The notes under the pieces: generated by a model
What the model was told of the DNA's origin: nothing
The model's database searches: none
The model's input: only the letters and a program-made list of their open reading frames with translations
From: Petrolisthes cinctipes
Lineage: Eukaryota; Arthropoda; Malacostraca; Decapoda; Porcellanidae
NCBI GenBank assembly: GCA_033782935.1
Contig: JAWQEG010001420.1
Span: 558,001 to 622,000, forward strand
DNA: 64,000 nucleotides
Reading direction: 5' to 3'
In this document: positions 11,078-23,987 of the stretch, one piece after another
Layout of the letters: every line of letters starts with the position of its first letter
How positions within the stretch are numbered: position 1 is the first letter of the stretch
Translations under genes and position numbers: made by a program

Positions 11078-11110
11078 GGCGCTTGACTGGTTGTAACAGT
11101 TAGGGCTACA
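11078..11110 (-). repeat. Right terminal inverted repeat of the 6.4-kb element
   Basis: On the minus strand this end reads tgtagccctaac then the core tgttacaaccagtcaagcgc, matching the left end with one core difference (G/A). The satellite resumes directly after it with atatatgggg. Confidence 0.8.
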
Positions 11111-14100
11111 TATATGGGGTGGTGTGTGTATGGGTGTCATTACAGTGCTTGAACTATAAATATCAACAGTCATTTATAGGGTGGTTGGTGTGTGAGTGTC
11201 ATTTCAGAGCTTGGACTGTAAATATCAACAGTCATTCATGGTGTGGTTGGTGTGTGAATGTCATTACATAGCTTGGACTGTAAATATTAACAGTCAATCA
11301 TGAGGTGGTGGGTGTGTGGGTGTCATTACAGTGTTTTAAATTGTAAATATCAACCGTCATGGGGTTGTAGGTGTGTGTGTGTCATTAGAGTGCTTGGACT
11401 GTAAATATCAACAGTCATTCATTGGATGGTGGGTGTTTGGGTGTCTATGCAGTGCTTGGACTGTAAATATCAACAGTCAATCATGAGGTGGTGGGTGTGT
11501 TGGTGTCATTACATTGCATGGACTGTAAATATGAACAGTCATTCATTGGGTGGTGGGTGTGTGGGTCTCATTACAGTGCTTGGACTGTAAATATCAAGTC
11601 ATTTATGGGGTGGTGGGTTTGTGTGTGTCATTAGTGCTTGGACTGTAAATATCAACAGTTATTCATGGGGTGGTGAGTGGCATTACAGTGCTTGGACTGT
11701 AAATATCAACAGTCATTCATGGGGTGGTGGGTGTGTGGGTGTCATTACAGTGCTTGGACTATAAATATCAACCGTCATTTATGGGGTGGTGGGTGTGTGG
11801 GTGTCATTACAGTTCTTGGACTGTAAATATCAACAGTCATTCATGGGAGGGTGGTTTGTGGGTGTCATTACAGTGCTTGGACTTTAAATATCAACAGTCA
11901 TTCATGGGGTGGTGGGTTGGTGGGGGTCATTACAGTGCTTGGACAGTAAATATCAAGTAATTCATGGGTTGGTGGGTGTGTGTGTATAATTAGTGATTGG
12001 ACTGTAAATATCAACAGTCATTTATGGGGTTGTGGGTGGCATTACAGTGCTTGGACGTTAAATATCAACAGTCATTCATAGGGTGGTTGGTGTGTGAGTG
12101 TCATTACAGAGCTTGGACTGTAAATATCAATAGTCATTCATTGGGTAGTGGGTGTGTGGATGTCATTACAGTGTTTGGACTGTAAATATCAACAGTCATT
12201 TATGGGGTGGTTGGTGTGTGGCATTCATTACAGTGTTTGGACTGTAAATATCAACAGTCAGTCATGGGGTTGTGGGTGTGTGGATGTCATTACAGTGCTT
12301 TGACTGTAAATATCAACAGTCATTCATGGGGTGGTGGGTATGAGGGTGTCAGTACAATGCTTAAACTGTAAATATCAACAGTCATTCATGGGTTGGAGGG
12401 TATTTGGGTGTCATTATAGTGCTTGGACTGTAAATATCAACAGTCATTCATGGGGTGGTTGGTGTGTGGGTGTCATTATATGGCTTGGACTGTAAATATC
12501 AAGTAATTTATGGGGTGGTGGGTATTTGTGTGTCATTAGTGCTTGGACTGTAAATATCAACAGTCATTCATGGGATGGTGGGTGGCATTACAGTGCTTGG
12601 ACTGTAAATATCAACAGTCAGTCATGGGGTGGTGGGTGTGTGGATGTCATTACAGTGATTGGACTGTAAATATCAAGAGTCATTAATGGGATGGTGGGTG
12701 TTTGGCTGTCATTACAGTGTTTGGACTGTAAATATCAACAGTCAGTCATGGGGTGGTTGGTGTGTGGATGTCATTACAGTGCTTGTACTGTAAATATCAA
12801 CAGACATTTATGGGCTGGTGGGTGTGTGGCTGTCATTAGAATGCTTGGACTGTAGATATCAACCATAATTCATGGGGTGGTGGGTGTGGGGTTGTCATTA
12901 CTGGGCTTTGACTGTAAATATCAACAGTCATTCATGAAGTGGTGGGTGTGTGGTTGTCATTACAGTGTTTGGAGAGTAAATATCAACAGTCAGTCATGGG
13001 GTGGTGAGTTTGTGGGTGTTATTACAGAGCTTGGACTGTAAATATCAACAGTCAATAATTCGGTGGTGGGTGTGTGTGTGTCATTACAGTGCTTGAACTA
13101 TAAATATTAAGTCAAACATGGGGTGGTGGGTGTGTGTGTGTCATTAGTGCTTGGACTGTAAATATCAACAGTCATTCATGGAGTGGTGGGTGGCATTACA
13201 GTGCTTGGACTGTAAATATCAACCATCATTCATTGGGTGGTGGGTGTGTGGTTGTCATTACAGTGCTTGGACTGTAAATATCTACTGTCATTTATGGGGT
13301 GATGGGTGTGTGGCTGTCATTACAGTGCTTGGACTGTAAATATCTACTGTCATTTATGGGGTGATGGGTGTGTGGCTGTCATTACAGTGCTTGGACTGTA
13401 AATATTAATAGTCAATTATGGGGTTGTGGGGTTGTGGATGTCATTACAGTTCTTGGACTGTAAATATTAACAGTTTTTCATGTGGTGGTGGATGTGTGGG
13501 TGTCATTACAGTGCTTGGACTATAAATATCAACCGTCATATATGGTGTGGTGGGTGTGTGAGTGTCATAACAGAGCTTGGACTGTAAATATTAACAGTCA
13601 ATCATGAGGTGGTGGGTGTGTGGGTTTAATTACAGTGTTTTGATTGTAAATATCAACAGTCATGGGGTGGTGGGTGTGTGGGTGTCATTAGAGTGCTTGG
13701 ACTGTAAATATCAACAGTCATTCATTGGGTGGTGGGTGTTTGGGTGTCTATACAGTGCTTGGACTGTAAATATCAACAGTCAATCATGAGGTGGTGGGTG
13801 TGTTGGTGTCATTACAATGCTTGGACTGTAAATATCAACAGTCATCCATGGGGTGGTCGGTGTGTGGGTGTCATTACAGTTCTTGGACTGTAAATATCAA
13901 CCATCATCCATTGGGTGGTGAGTGTGTGGGTGTCATTACAGTGCTCAGACTATAGATATATACAGTCATTCATGGGGTGGTGAGTAGTGGGTGTCATTAC
14001 ACTTCTTGGACTGTAAATATTAACAATCATTCATGGGGTGGTGGGTGTGTGGGTGTCATTACTGTTATTGGACTGTAAATATCAACTATCATTCATTGGG

Positions 14101-14699
14101 TGGTGGGTGTGTGGGTGTCATTACAGTGCTTGTACTGTAAATATTAACAGTCATTCATTGGGTAGTGGGTGTGTGGGTGTCATTACAGTGCTTGGACTGA
14201 AAATATCAACAGTCATTCATGGGGTGGTGGGTGTGTGGTTGTCATTGCAGTGCTTGGACTGTAAATATCAAGTCATTTATGAGGTGGTGGGTTTGTGTGT
14301 GTCATTAGTGCTTGGACTGTAAATATCAACAGTATACATGGGGCGGTGAGTGGCATTACAGTGCTTGGACTGTAAATATCAACAGTCATTCATAGGGTGG
14401 TGGGTGTGTGGGTGTCATTACAGTGCTTGGACTATAAATATTAACCATCATTTATGGAGTGGTGGGTGTGTGGGTGTCATTACAGTACTTGGATTGTAAA
14501 TATCAACAGTCATTCATGGGGTGGTAGGTGTGTGGGTGTCATTACAGTGTTTTTACAGTAAATATCAACAGTCATTTATTGGGTGGTGAGTGTGTGGGTG
14601 TCATTACAGTGCTTGGACTGTAAATATCAACAGTCATTCATGGGGTGGTGGGTTGGTGGGTGTCATTACAGTGCTTGGACTGTAAATATCAAGTCATTC

Positions 14700-16190
14700 A
14701 TGGGTTGGTGGGTGTGTGTGTGTGTCATTAGTGCTTTGACTGTAAATATAAACAGTCATTTATGGGGTGGTGGGTGTGTGGCTGTCATTAGAATGCTTGG
14801 ACTGTAAATATCAACCATAATTCATGGGGTGGTGGGTACGAGGGTATCATTACAGTGCTTAAACTGTAAATATCAACAGTCATTTATGGGGTGGTAGGTG
14901 TTTGGGTGTCATTATAGTGCTTGGACTGTAAATATCAATAGTCATTCATGGGGTGGTTGGTGTGTGGGTGTCATTACATGGCTTGGACTGTAAATATCAA
15001 GTCATTAAAGGGGTGGTGGGTATGTGTGTGTCATTAGTGCTTGGACTGTAAATATCAACAGTCATTCATGGGATGGTGGATGGCATTACATTGCTTGAAC
15101 TGTAAATATCAACAGCCAGTCATAAGGTGGTGGGTGTGTGGATGTCATTACAGTGCTTGGACTGTAAATATCAACAGTCATTTATGGGGTGGAGGGTGTT
15201 TGGCTGTCATTACAATGCTTGGACTGTAAATATCATCAATAATTCATAGGGTGGTGGGTGTGGGGGTGTCATTACAGTGTGTTGACTGTAAATATTAACA
15301 GTCATTCATGGGGTGGTGGGTTTGTTGGTGTCATTACAGTGCTTGGACTGCAAATATCAACAGTCATTCATGAAGTGGTGGGTTGGTGGGTGTCATTACA
15401 GTGCTTGGACTGTAAATATCAAGTCATTCATGGGTTGGTGGGTGTGTGTTTGTCATTAGTGCTTTGACTGTAAATACCAACAGTCATTTATGGGGTGGTG
15501 GGTGTGTGGCTGTCATTAGAATGCTTGGACTGTAAATATCAACCATAATTCATGGGGTGGTGGATACGAGGGTGTCATTACAGTGCTTAAACTGTAAATA
15601 TCAACAGTCATTCATGGTGTGGTAGGTGTTTGGGTGTCATTATAGTGCTTGGACATTAAATATCAATAGTCATTCATAGGGTGGTTGGTGTGTGGGTGTC
15701 ATTACATGGCTTGGACTGTAAATATCAAGTCATTTATGGGGTGGTGGGTATGTGTGTGTCATTAGTACTTGGACTGTAAATATCAACAGTCATTCATGGG
15801 ATGGTGGGTGGCATTACAGTGCTTGAACTGTAAATATCAACAGTCAGTCATGGGGTGGTGGGTGTGTGGATATTATTACAGTGCTTGGACTGTAAATATC
15901 AACAGTCATTTATGGGGTGGTGGGTGTTTGGCTGTCATTACAATGCTTGGACTGTAAATATCATCAATAATTCATGGGGTGGTGGGTGTGGGGGTGTCAT
16001 TACAGTGTGTTGACTGTAAATATTAACAGTCATTCATGGGGTGGTGGGTTTGTTGGTGTCATTACAGTGCTTGGACTGCAAATATCAACAGTCATTCATG
16101 GTTTGGTGGGTTGGTGGGTGTCATTACAGGTGTCATTACAGTGCTTGGACTGTAAATATCAAGTCATTCATGGGTTGGTGGGTGTGTGTG
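14700..16190 (+). repeat. 728-bp higher-order satellite duplication
   Basis: Two tandem copies, about 14700-15427 and 15428-16190, of a 12-unit block. Shared rare variants mark both copies: the tacgaggg unit at 14837 and 15565, the tgggttggtg unit at 14700 and 15430, the aatatcatcaataattcat unit near 15230 and 15958, and the ggtttgttggtgtc unit near 15318 and 16046. The second copy carries a short extra duplication of ggtgtcattaca near 16118-16140. Confidence 0.8.
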
Positions 16191-16419
16191 TTATTAGTGC
16201 TTGGACTGTAAATATAAAAAGTCATTTATGGGGTTGTGGGTAGCATTACAGAGCTTGGACTGTAAATATCAACAGTCATTTATAGGGTTGTTGGTGTGTG
16301 AGTGTCATTACAGAGCTTGGACAGTAAATATCAATAGTCATTCATTAGGTGGTGGGTGTGTTGATGTCATTACAGTGCTTGGACTGTAAATATCAACAGT
16401 CATTTATGGGGTGGTGGGT

Positions 16420-18297
16420 GTGTGGCTGTCATTAGAATGCTTGGACTGTAAATATCAACCATAATTCATGGGGTGGTGGGTTTGGGGGTGTCATTACAGT
16501 GCTTTGACTGTAAATATCAACAGTCATTCATGGGGTGGTGGGTATGAGGGTGTCATTACAGTGCTTAAACTGTAAATATCAAGAGTCATTCATGGGGTGG
16601 TAGGTGTTTTGGTGTCATTATAGTGCTTGGACTGTAAATATCAACAGTCATTCATGGGGTGGTTGGTGTGTGGGTGTCATTATATAGCTTGGAGTGTAAA
16701 TATCAAGTCATTTATGGGGTGGTGGGTATGTGTGTGTCATTAGTGCTTGGACTGTAAATATCAACAGTCATTCATGGGATAGTGTTTGGCATTATAGTGC
16801 TTGGACTGTAAATATCAATAGTCATTCATGGGGTGATGGGTGTGTGGGTGTCATTACAGTGCTTGGACTGTAAATATCAACAATCATTTACAGGGTGGTG
16901 GGTGTGTGGCTGTCATTACAGTGTTTGGAGTGTAAATATCAACAGTCAGTCATGGGGTGGTAGGTTTGTGGGTGTTATTACAGTGCTTGGACTGTAAATA
17001 TCAACAGTCAATAATGGGGTGGTGGGTGTGTGTGTGTCATTACATTGCTTGGACTGTAAATATCAATACTCAATTATGGGGAGGTGGGTTTGTGGATGTC
17101 ATTACAGTGCTTGGACTGTAAATATAACAGTTTTTCATGGTGTGGTGGGTGTGTGGGTGTCATTACAGTGCTTGGACTATAAATATCAACCATCATATAT
17201 GGGGTGGTGTGTGTATGGGTGTCATTACAGTGCTTGAACTATAAATATCAACAGTCATTTATAGGGTGGTTGGTGTGTGAGTGTCATTTCAGAGCTTGGA
17301 CTGTAAATATCAACAGTCATTCATGGTGTGGTTGGTGTGTGAATGTCATTACAATGCTTGGACTGTAAATATTAACAGTCAATCATGAGGTGGTGGGTGT
17401 GTGGGTGTCATTACAGTGTTTTGATTGTAAATATCAACAGTCATGGGGTGGTAGGTGTGTGGGTGTCATTAGAGTGCTTGGACTGTAAATATCAACAGTC
17501 ATTCATTGAGTGGTGGGTGTTTGGGTGTCTATGCAGTGCTAGGACTGTAAATATCAACAGTCAATCATGAGGTGGTGGATGTGTTGGTGTCATTACATTG
17601 CATGGACTGTAAATATGAACAGTCATTCATTGGGTGGTGGGTGTGTGGGTGTCATTACAGTGCTTGGACTGTAAATATCAAGTCATTTATGGGGTGGTGG
17701 GTTTGTGTGTGTCATTCGTGCTTGGACTGTAAACATCAACAGTTATTCATGGAGTGGTGAGTGGCATTACAGTGCTTGGACTGTAAATATCAACAGTCAT
17801 TCATGGGGTGGTGGGTGTGTGGGTGTCATTACAGTGCTTGGACTATAAATATCAACCGTCATTTATGGGGTGGTGGGTGTGTGGGTGTCATTACAGTTCT
17901 TGGACTGTAAATATCAACAGTCATTCATGGGAGGGTGGTTTGTGGGTGTCATTACAGTGCTTGGACTTTAAATATCAACAGTCATTCATGGGGTGGTGGG
18001 TTGGTGGGGGTCATTACAGTGCTTGGACTGTAAATATCAAGTAATTCATGGGTTGGTGGGTGTGTGTGTGTATAATTAGTGCTTGGACTGTAAATATCAA
18101 CAGTCATTTATGGGGTTGTGGGTGGCATTACAGTGCTTGGACGTTAAATATCAACAGTCATTCATAGGGTGGTTGGTGTGTGAGTGTCATTACAGAGCTT
18201 GGACGGTAAATATCAATAGTCATTCATTGGGTAGTGGGTGTGTGGATATCATTACAGTGTTTGGACTGTAAATATCAACAGTCATTTATGGGGTGGT
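16420..18297 (+). repeat. Satellite block duplicate with the empty insertion site
   Basis: This segment matches, unit for unit and variant for variant, the satellite on both sides of the 6.4-kb insertion: 3930-4708 on the left (offset 12490) and 11114-12211 on the right (offset 6085). The two offsets differ by 6405 bp, the net size of the insertion. At 17191-17206 the copy reads catcatatatgggg without interruption. The filled copy has catcatat at 4701-4708 and atatatgggg at 11110-11119. Only scattered single-base differences separate the copies, for example around 4150 against 16640 and 4292 against 16780. Block ends are judged by eye and may be off by some tens of bases. Confidence 0.88.
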
Positions 18298-20557
18298 GGG
18301 TGTGTGGGTTTAATTACAGTGCTTGGACTGTAAATATCTACTGTCATTTATAGGGTGATGGGTGTGTGGGTGTCATTACAGTTATTCGACTGTAAATATC
18401 AACTATCATTCATTGGGTGGTGGGTGTGTGGGTGTCATTACAGTGCTTGTACTGTAAATATTAACAGTCATTTTTGGGGTAGTGGGTGTGTGGGTGTTAT
18501 TACAGTGCTTGGACTGAAAATATCAACAGTCATTCATAAGGTGGTGGGTGTGTGGGCGTCATTACAGTGTTTTGATTGTAAATATCAACAGTAATTCATA
18601 GGGTGGTGGGTGTCATTAGAGTGCTTGGACTGTAAATATCAACAGTCATTCATGGGGTGGTGGGTGTGTTGGAGTCATTACAGTGCTTGAACTGTAAATA
18701 TCAACTGTCATTTATGGGGTGGTGGGTGTGTGGGTGTCATTACAGTGCTTTGACTGTAAATATCAACGGTCATTTATGGGGTGGTGGGTGTGTGTGTCAT
18801 TATAGTGCTTGGACGGTAAATATCAAGAGTCATTCATGGGGTGATGGGTGTCATTAGAGTGCTTGGACTATAAATATCAACAGTTATTTATGGGTTGGTG
18901 GGTTTGTGGTTGTCATGACAGTGATTGGACTGAAAATATCAAAAGTCATTCATGGGGTGGTGTGTGTGTGGATGTCATTGTAGTGTTTTGATTGTAAATA
19001 CCAACAGTTATTCATAGGGTGGTGGGTGTCATTAGAGTGCTTAGATTGTAAATATCAACAGTCATTCATGGGGTTTTGGGTGTCATGACAATGCTTGGAC
19101 TGTAAATATCAACATTCATTCATGGGGTGGTAAGTGTGTGGGGGTCATTAAAGTTCTTCGACTGTAAATATCTACCATCATTCATTGGGTGGTGGGTGTG
19201 TGGGGGTAATTACAGTGCTCAGACTGTAAATATTAACAGTCATACATTGGGTGGTGGGTGTGTGGATGTCATTACAGTGCTTGGACTGATAATATCAAGA
19301 GTCATTCATGGGGTGGTGGGTGTTTGGGTGTCATTACAGTGCTTGGACTATATAAATATCAACCGTCATTTTTGGGGTGGTGGGTGTGTGAGTGTCATTA
19401 CAGTGCTTGGACTGTAAATATCAACCGTCATTCATAGGGTGGTGGGTGTGTGAGTGTCATTACAGAGCTTAGACTGTAAATATCAACAGTCATTTATGGG
19501 GTGGTGGGTGTGTGGGTGTCATTACAGTGCTTGGACTGTAAATATCAAAAGTCATTCTTGGGGTGTTGGGTGTGTGGGTGTAATTACAGTGCTTAGACTG
19601 TAAATATCAACAGTCATTTATTGGGTGGTTGGTGTGTAGGTGTCATTACAGTGCTTGGACTGTAAATATCAACAGTCAATCATGGGTTGGTGGGTGTGTG
19701 GGTGTCATTACAGAGCGTGGACTGTAAATATCAACAGTCATTCATGGGATGGTGTGTGTAGGTGTCATTACATTGCTCAGATTGTAAATATTAACAGTCA
19801 TTTATTGGGTGGTGGGTGTGTCGATGTCATTACAGTGCTTGGACTGAAAATATCAATAGTCATTCATGGGGTGGAGGGTGTGTGGGTGTCATTACAGTGC
19901 TTGGACTATAAATAATAACCGTCATTTATGGGTTGGTGGGTGTGTTGGTGTCATTACAGTGCTTGGACTGTAAATATCAACAGTCATTCATAGGGTGGTG
20001 GGTGTGTGAGTGTCATTACAGAGCATGGACTGTAAATATCAACCATAATTAATAAGGGGGCTGGTGTAGGGGTGTTATTACAGTGTTTGGACTGTAAATA
20101 TTAACAGTCATTAATTTGGTGGTGGATGTGTGGGTGTCATTATAGTGCTTGAACTGTAAATATCAACAGTCATTCATGGGGTGGTGGGTGTGTGGGTGTC
20201 ATTACATTGCTTGGACTGTAAATATCAAGTCATTCATGGTGTGGTGGGTGTGTGTGTGTCAATTGTGCTTGGACTGTAAATATCAACAGTCATTCATTGG
20301 GTGGTGGGCGGCATTACAGTGCTTGGACTCTAAATATCAACAGTCATTCATGGGGTGATGGTTGTGTGGGTGTCATTACAGGGCTTGGATTGTAAATATC
20401 AACAGTCATTTATGGGGTTGTGGGTGTCTAGGTGTCTGTGCAATGCTTGGACTGTAAATATCAACAGTCATTAATGAGGTGGTGAGTGTGTTGGTGTCAT
20501 TACATTGCTTGGACTGTAAATATCAAGTCATTCATTTGGTGGTGGGTGTGTGTGTGT

Positions 20558-23393
20558 CATTATTGCTTGGACTCTAAATATCAACAGTCATTCATGGGGT
20601 GGTGGGTGGCATTACAGTGATTGGACTCTAAATATCAAAAGTAATTCATAGGGTTATGGGTGTGTGGGTGTCATTACAGTGCTTGGACTGTAATTATTAA
20701 CAGTCATTCATGGGGTTGTGGGTGTTTGGGTGTCTATGCATTGTTTGGAGTGTAAATATCAACAGTTAATCATGGGGTGGTGGGTGTGTGGTGTCATTAC
20801 AGTGCTTGGACTGTAAATATCAACAGTTATTCATGGGGTGGTGGGTGTGTGGGTGTCATTACAGTGTTTTGACTGTATATATTAACGGTCATTTAAAGGG
20901 TGGTAGGTGTCATTAGAGTGCTTGGACTGTAAATATCAACAGTTTTTCATGGGGTGGTGGGTGTGTGGGTGTCTTGACAGTGTTTGGACTGTAAATATCA
21001 ACAGTTATTCTTGGGGTGGTGGGTGTGTGGGTGTCCTGACAGTGTTTGGACTGGAAATATCAACAGTCATTCATGGGGTGGGGAGTGTGTGGGTGTTATT
21101 ACAGTTCTTCGACTGTAAATATCAACCATCATTCATTTGGTTGTGGGTGTGTGGCTGTCATTACAGAACTCTGACTGTAAATATTAACAGTCATTCATGG
21201 GGTGGTAAGTGTGTGGGTGTTATTACAATTCTTGGACTGTAAATATCAATCATCATTCAATGGGTGGTGGGTGTGTGGGTGTAATTACAGTGCTCAGACT
21301 GTAAATATTAACATTTATTCATGGGGTGGTGGGTGTGTGGATGTCATTACAGTGCATGGACTGAAAATATCAACTGTCACTCAAGGGGTGGTGGGTGTGT
21401 AAGTGTCATTACTGTGCTCAGAATGTAAATATTAAGTGTCATTCATGGGATAGTGGGTGTGTCGATGTCATTACAGTGCTTGGACTGAAAATATCAACAG
21501 TCATTCATAAGGTGGTAGGTGTGTGGGTGTCATTACAGTGCTTGGACTATAAATATCAAACATCATTTATGGGGTGGCGGGTGTGTGGGTGTCATTACAG
21601 TGTTTGGACGGTAAATATCAACAGTCATTCATTGGGTGGTGGGTGTGTGAGTGTCATTACAGAGCATGGACTGTAAATATCAACATTCATTAATGAAGTG
21701 GTGGGTGTGTGGGTGTCATTACAGTGCTTGGACTGTAAATATCAACTGTTAATCATGGGGTGGTGGGTGGCATTACAGTGATTGGGCTCTAAATATCAAA
21801 AGTAATTCATAGGGTGATGGGTGTGTGGGTGTCATTACAATGCTTGGACTGTAATTATTAACAGTCATTCATGGGGTTGTGGGTGTTTGGGTGTCTATGC
21901 ATTGTTTGGACTGTAAATATCAACAGTTATTCATGGTGTGTTGGGTGTGTGGTGTCATTACAGTGCTTGGACTGTAAATATCAACAGTTATTCATGGGGT
22001 TGTGGGTGTGTGGGTGTCATTACAGTGTTTTGACTGTATATATTAACAGTCATTCATAGGGTGGTGGGTGTCATTAGAGTGCTTGGACTTTAAATATTAA
22101 CAGTTTTACATGGGGTGGTGGGTGTGTGGGTGTCTTGACAATGTTTGGACTGTAACTATATCAACAGTCATTAATGGGTAGGGAGTGTGTGGGTGTTATT
22201 ACAGTTCTTCGACTGTAAATATCAACCATCATTCATTGGGTGGTGGGTGTGTGGCTGTCATTACAGTGCTCAGACTGTAAATATTAACAGTTATTTATGG
22301 GGTGGTGGGTGTATGGATGTCATTATTGCTTGGACTCTAAATATCAACAGTCATTCATAGGGTGGTGGGTGGCATTACAGTGATTGGACTCAAAATATCA
22401 AAAGTAATTCATAGGGTTATGGGTGTGTGGGTGTCATTACAGTGCTTGGACTGTAATTATTAACAGTCATTCATGGGGTTGTGGGTGTTTGGGTGTCTAT
22501 GCATTGTTTGGACTGTAAATATCAACAGTTAATCATGGGGTGGTGGGTGTGTGGTGTCATTACAGTGCTTGGACTGTAAATATCAACAGTTATTCATGGG
22601 GTGGTGGGTGTGTGGGTGTCATTACAGTGTTTTGACTGTATATATTAACGGTCATTTAAAGGGTGGTAGGTGTCATTAGAGTGCTTGGACTGTAAATATC
22701 AACAGTTTTTCATGGGGTGGTGGGTGTGTGGGTGTCTTGACAGTGTTTGGACTGTAAATATCAACAGTTATTCATGGGGTGGTGGGTGTGTGGGTGTCTT
22801 GACAGTGTTTGGACTGGAAATATCAACAGTCATTCATGGGGTGGGGAGTGTGTGGGTGTTATTACAGTTCTTCGACTGTAAATATCAACCATCATTTATT
22901 GGGTGGTGGGTGTGTGGCTGTCATTACAGAACTCAGACTGTAAATATTAACAGTCATTCATGGGGTGGTAATTGTGTGGGTGTTATTACAATTCTTGGAC
23001 TGTAAATATCAATCATCATTCAATGGGTGGTGGGTGTGTGGGTGTCATTACAGTGCTCAGACTGTAAATATTAACAGTTATTCATGGGGTGGTGGGTGTG
23101 TGGATGTCATTACAGTGCATGGACTGAAAATATCAACTGTCACTCAAGGGGTGGTGGGTGTGTAGGTGTCATTACAGTGCTCAGAATGTAAATATTAAGT
23201 GTCATTCATGGGATAGTGGGTGTGTCGATGTCATTACAGTGCTTGGACTGAAAATATCAACAGTCATTCATAGGGTGGTAGGTGTGTGGGTGTCATTACA
23301 GTGCTTGGACTATAAATATCAAACATCATTTATGGGGTGGTGGGTGTGTGGGTGTCATTACAGTGTTTGGACTGTAAATATCAACAGTCATTA
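20558..23393 (+). repeat. 1763-bp higher-order satellite duplication
   Basis: 20558-21630 and 22321-23393 match at a constant offset of 1763 bp. Both contain the cattattgcttggactc unit, the tttgggtgtctatgcattg unit, the unit with gtgtcttgacagtgtttgg, and the gtgtcactcaaggggtgg unit, in the same order. Sequence between the matching segments (21631-22320) is diverged satellite that partly resembles 23700-24100 instead, so the region has been reshuffled more than once. Confidence 0.8.
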
Positions 23394-23987
23394 ATGGGGT
23401 TGAGCGTGTGTGGGTGTCATGACAGTGCTTGGACTGTAAATATCAACAGTCATTCATGGGGTGGTGAGTGTGTGGGTGTCATTACAGTTCTTCGACTGTA
23501 AATATCAACCATCATTCATTAGGTGGTGGTTGTGTGGGTGTCATTACAGTGCTCAGACTTAAATACTAACAGTCATTCATGGTGTGATTGGTGTATGGAT
23601 GTAATTACAGTACTTGGACAGAAAATATCAACAGTTATTCATGGGGTGGTGGGTGTGTGGGTGTCATTACAGTGCTTGGACTGTAAATATCAAGTCATTC
23701 ATTGGGTGGTGGGTGTGTGGGTGTCAATATTGCTTGGACTGTAGATATCAACAGTCATTCATGGGGTGGTGGGTGGCATTACAGTGATTGGGCTCTAAAT
23801 ATCAAAAGTGATTCATAGGGTGATGGGTGTGTGGGTGTCATTACAATGCTTGGACTGTAATTATTAACAGTCATTCATGAGGTTGTGGGTGTTTGGGTGT
23901 CTATGCATTGTTTGGACTGTAAATATCAACAGATAATCATGGTGTGTTGGGTGTGTGGTGTCATTACAGTGCTTGGACTGTAAATAT

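Larger units (their letters stand above)
4709..11109. mobile_element. 6.4-kb TIR DNA-transposon-like insertion in satellite
   Basis: The satellite is interrupted once, and the interrupting DNA has complementary ends: a 21-nt core, TGTTACAACCAGTC then G or A then AGCGCC, at 4720-4740 and inverted at 11078-11098, with 20 of 21 positions equal. The empty paralogous site at 17191-17206 sets the net insertion at 6405 bp. The duplicated target is TA or ATAT, which cannot be resolved because the target itself is ATATAT. No transposase open frame was found in the parts not occupied by other repeats (4741-6570, 10440-11077), so the element looks non-autonomous or internally decayed. Much of its length is later insertion (LINE, microsatellites, minisatellite). 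Superfamily is not assigned. Confidence 0.82.

Noticed and set aside
10812..11173. Minus-strand 60-codon frames near the right TIR as the remains of a transposase
   Set aside because: No catalytic or DNA-binding motif is visible and one frame extends into the satellite. Not supportable.
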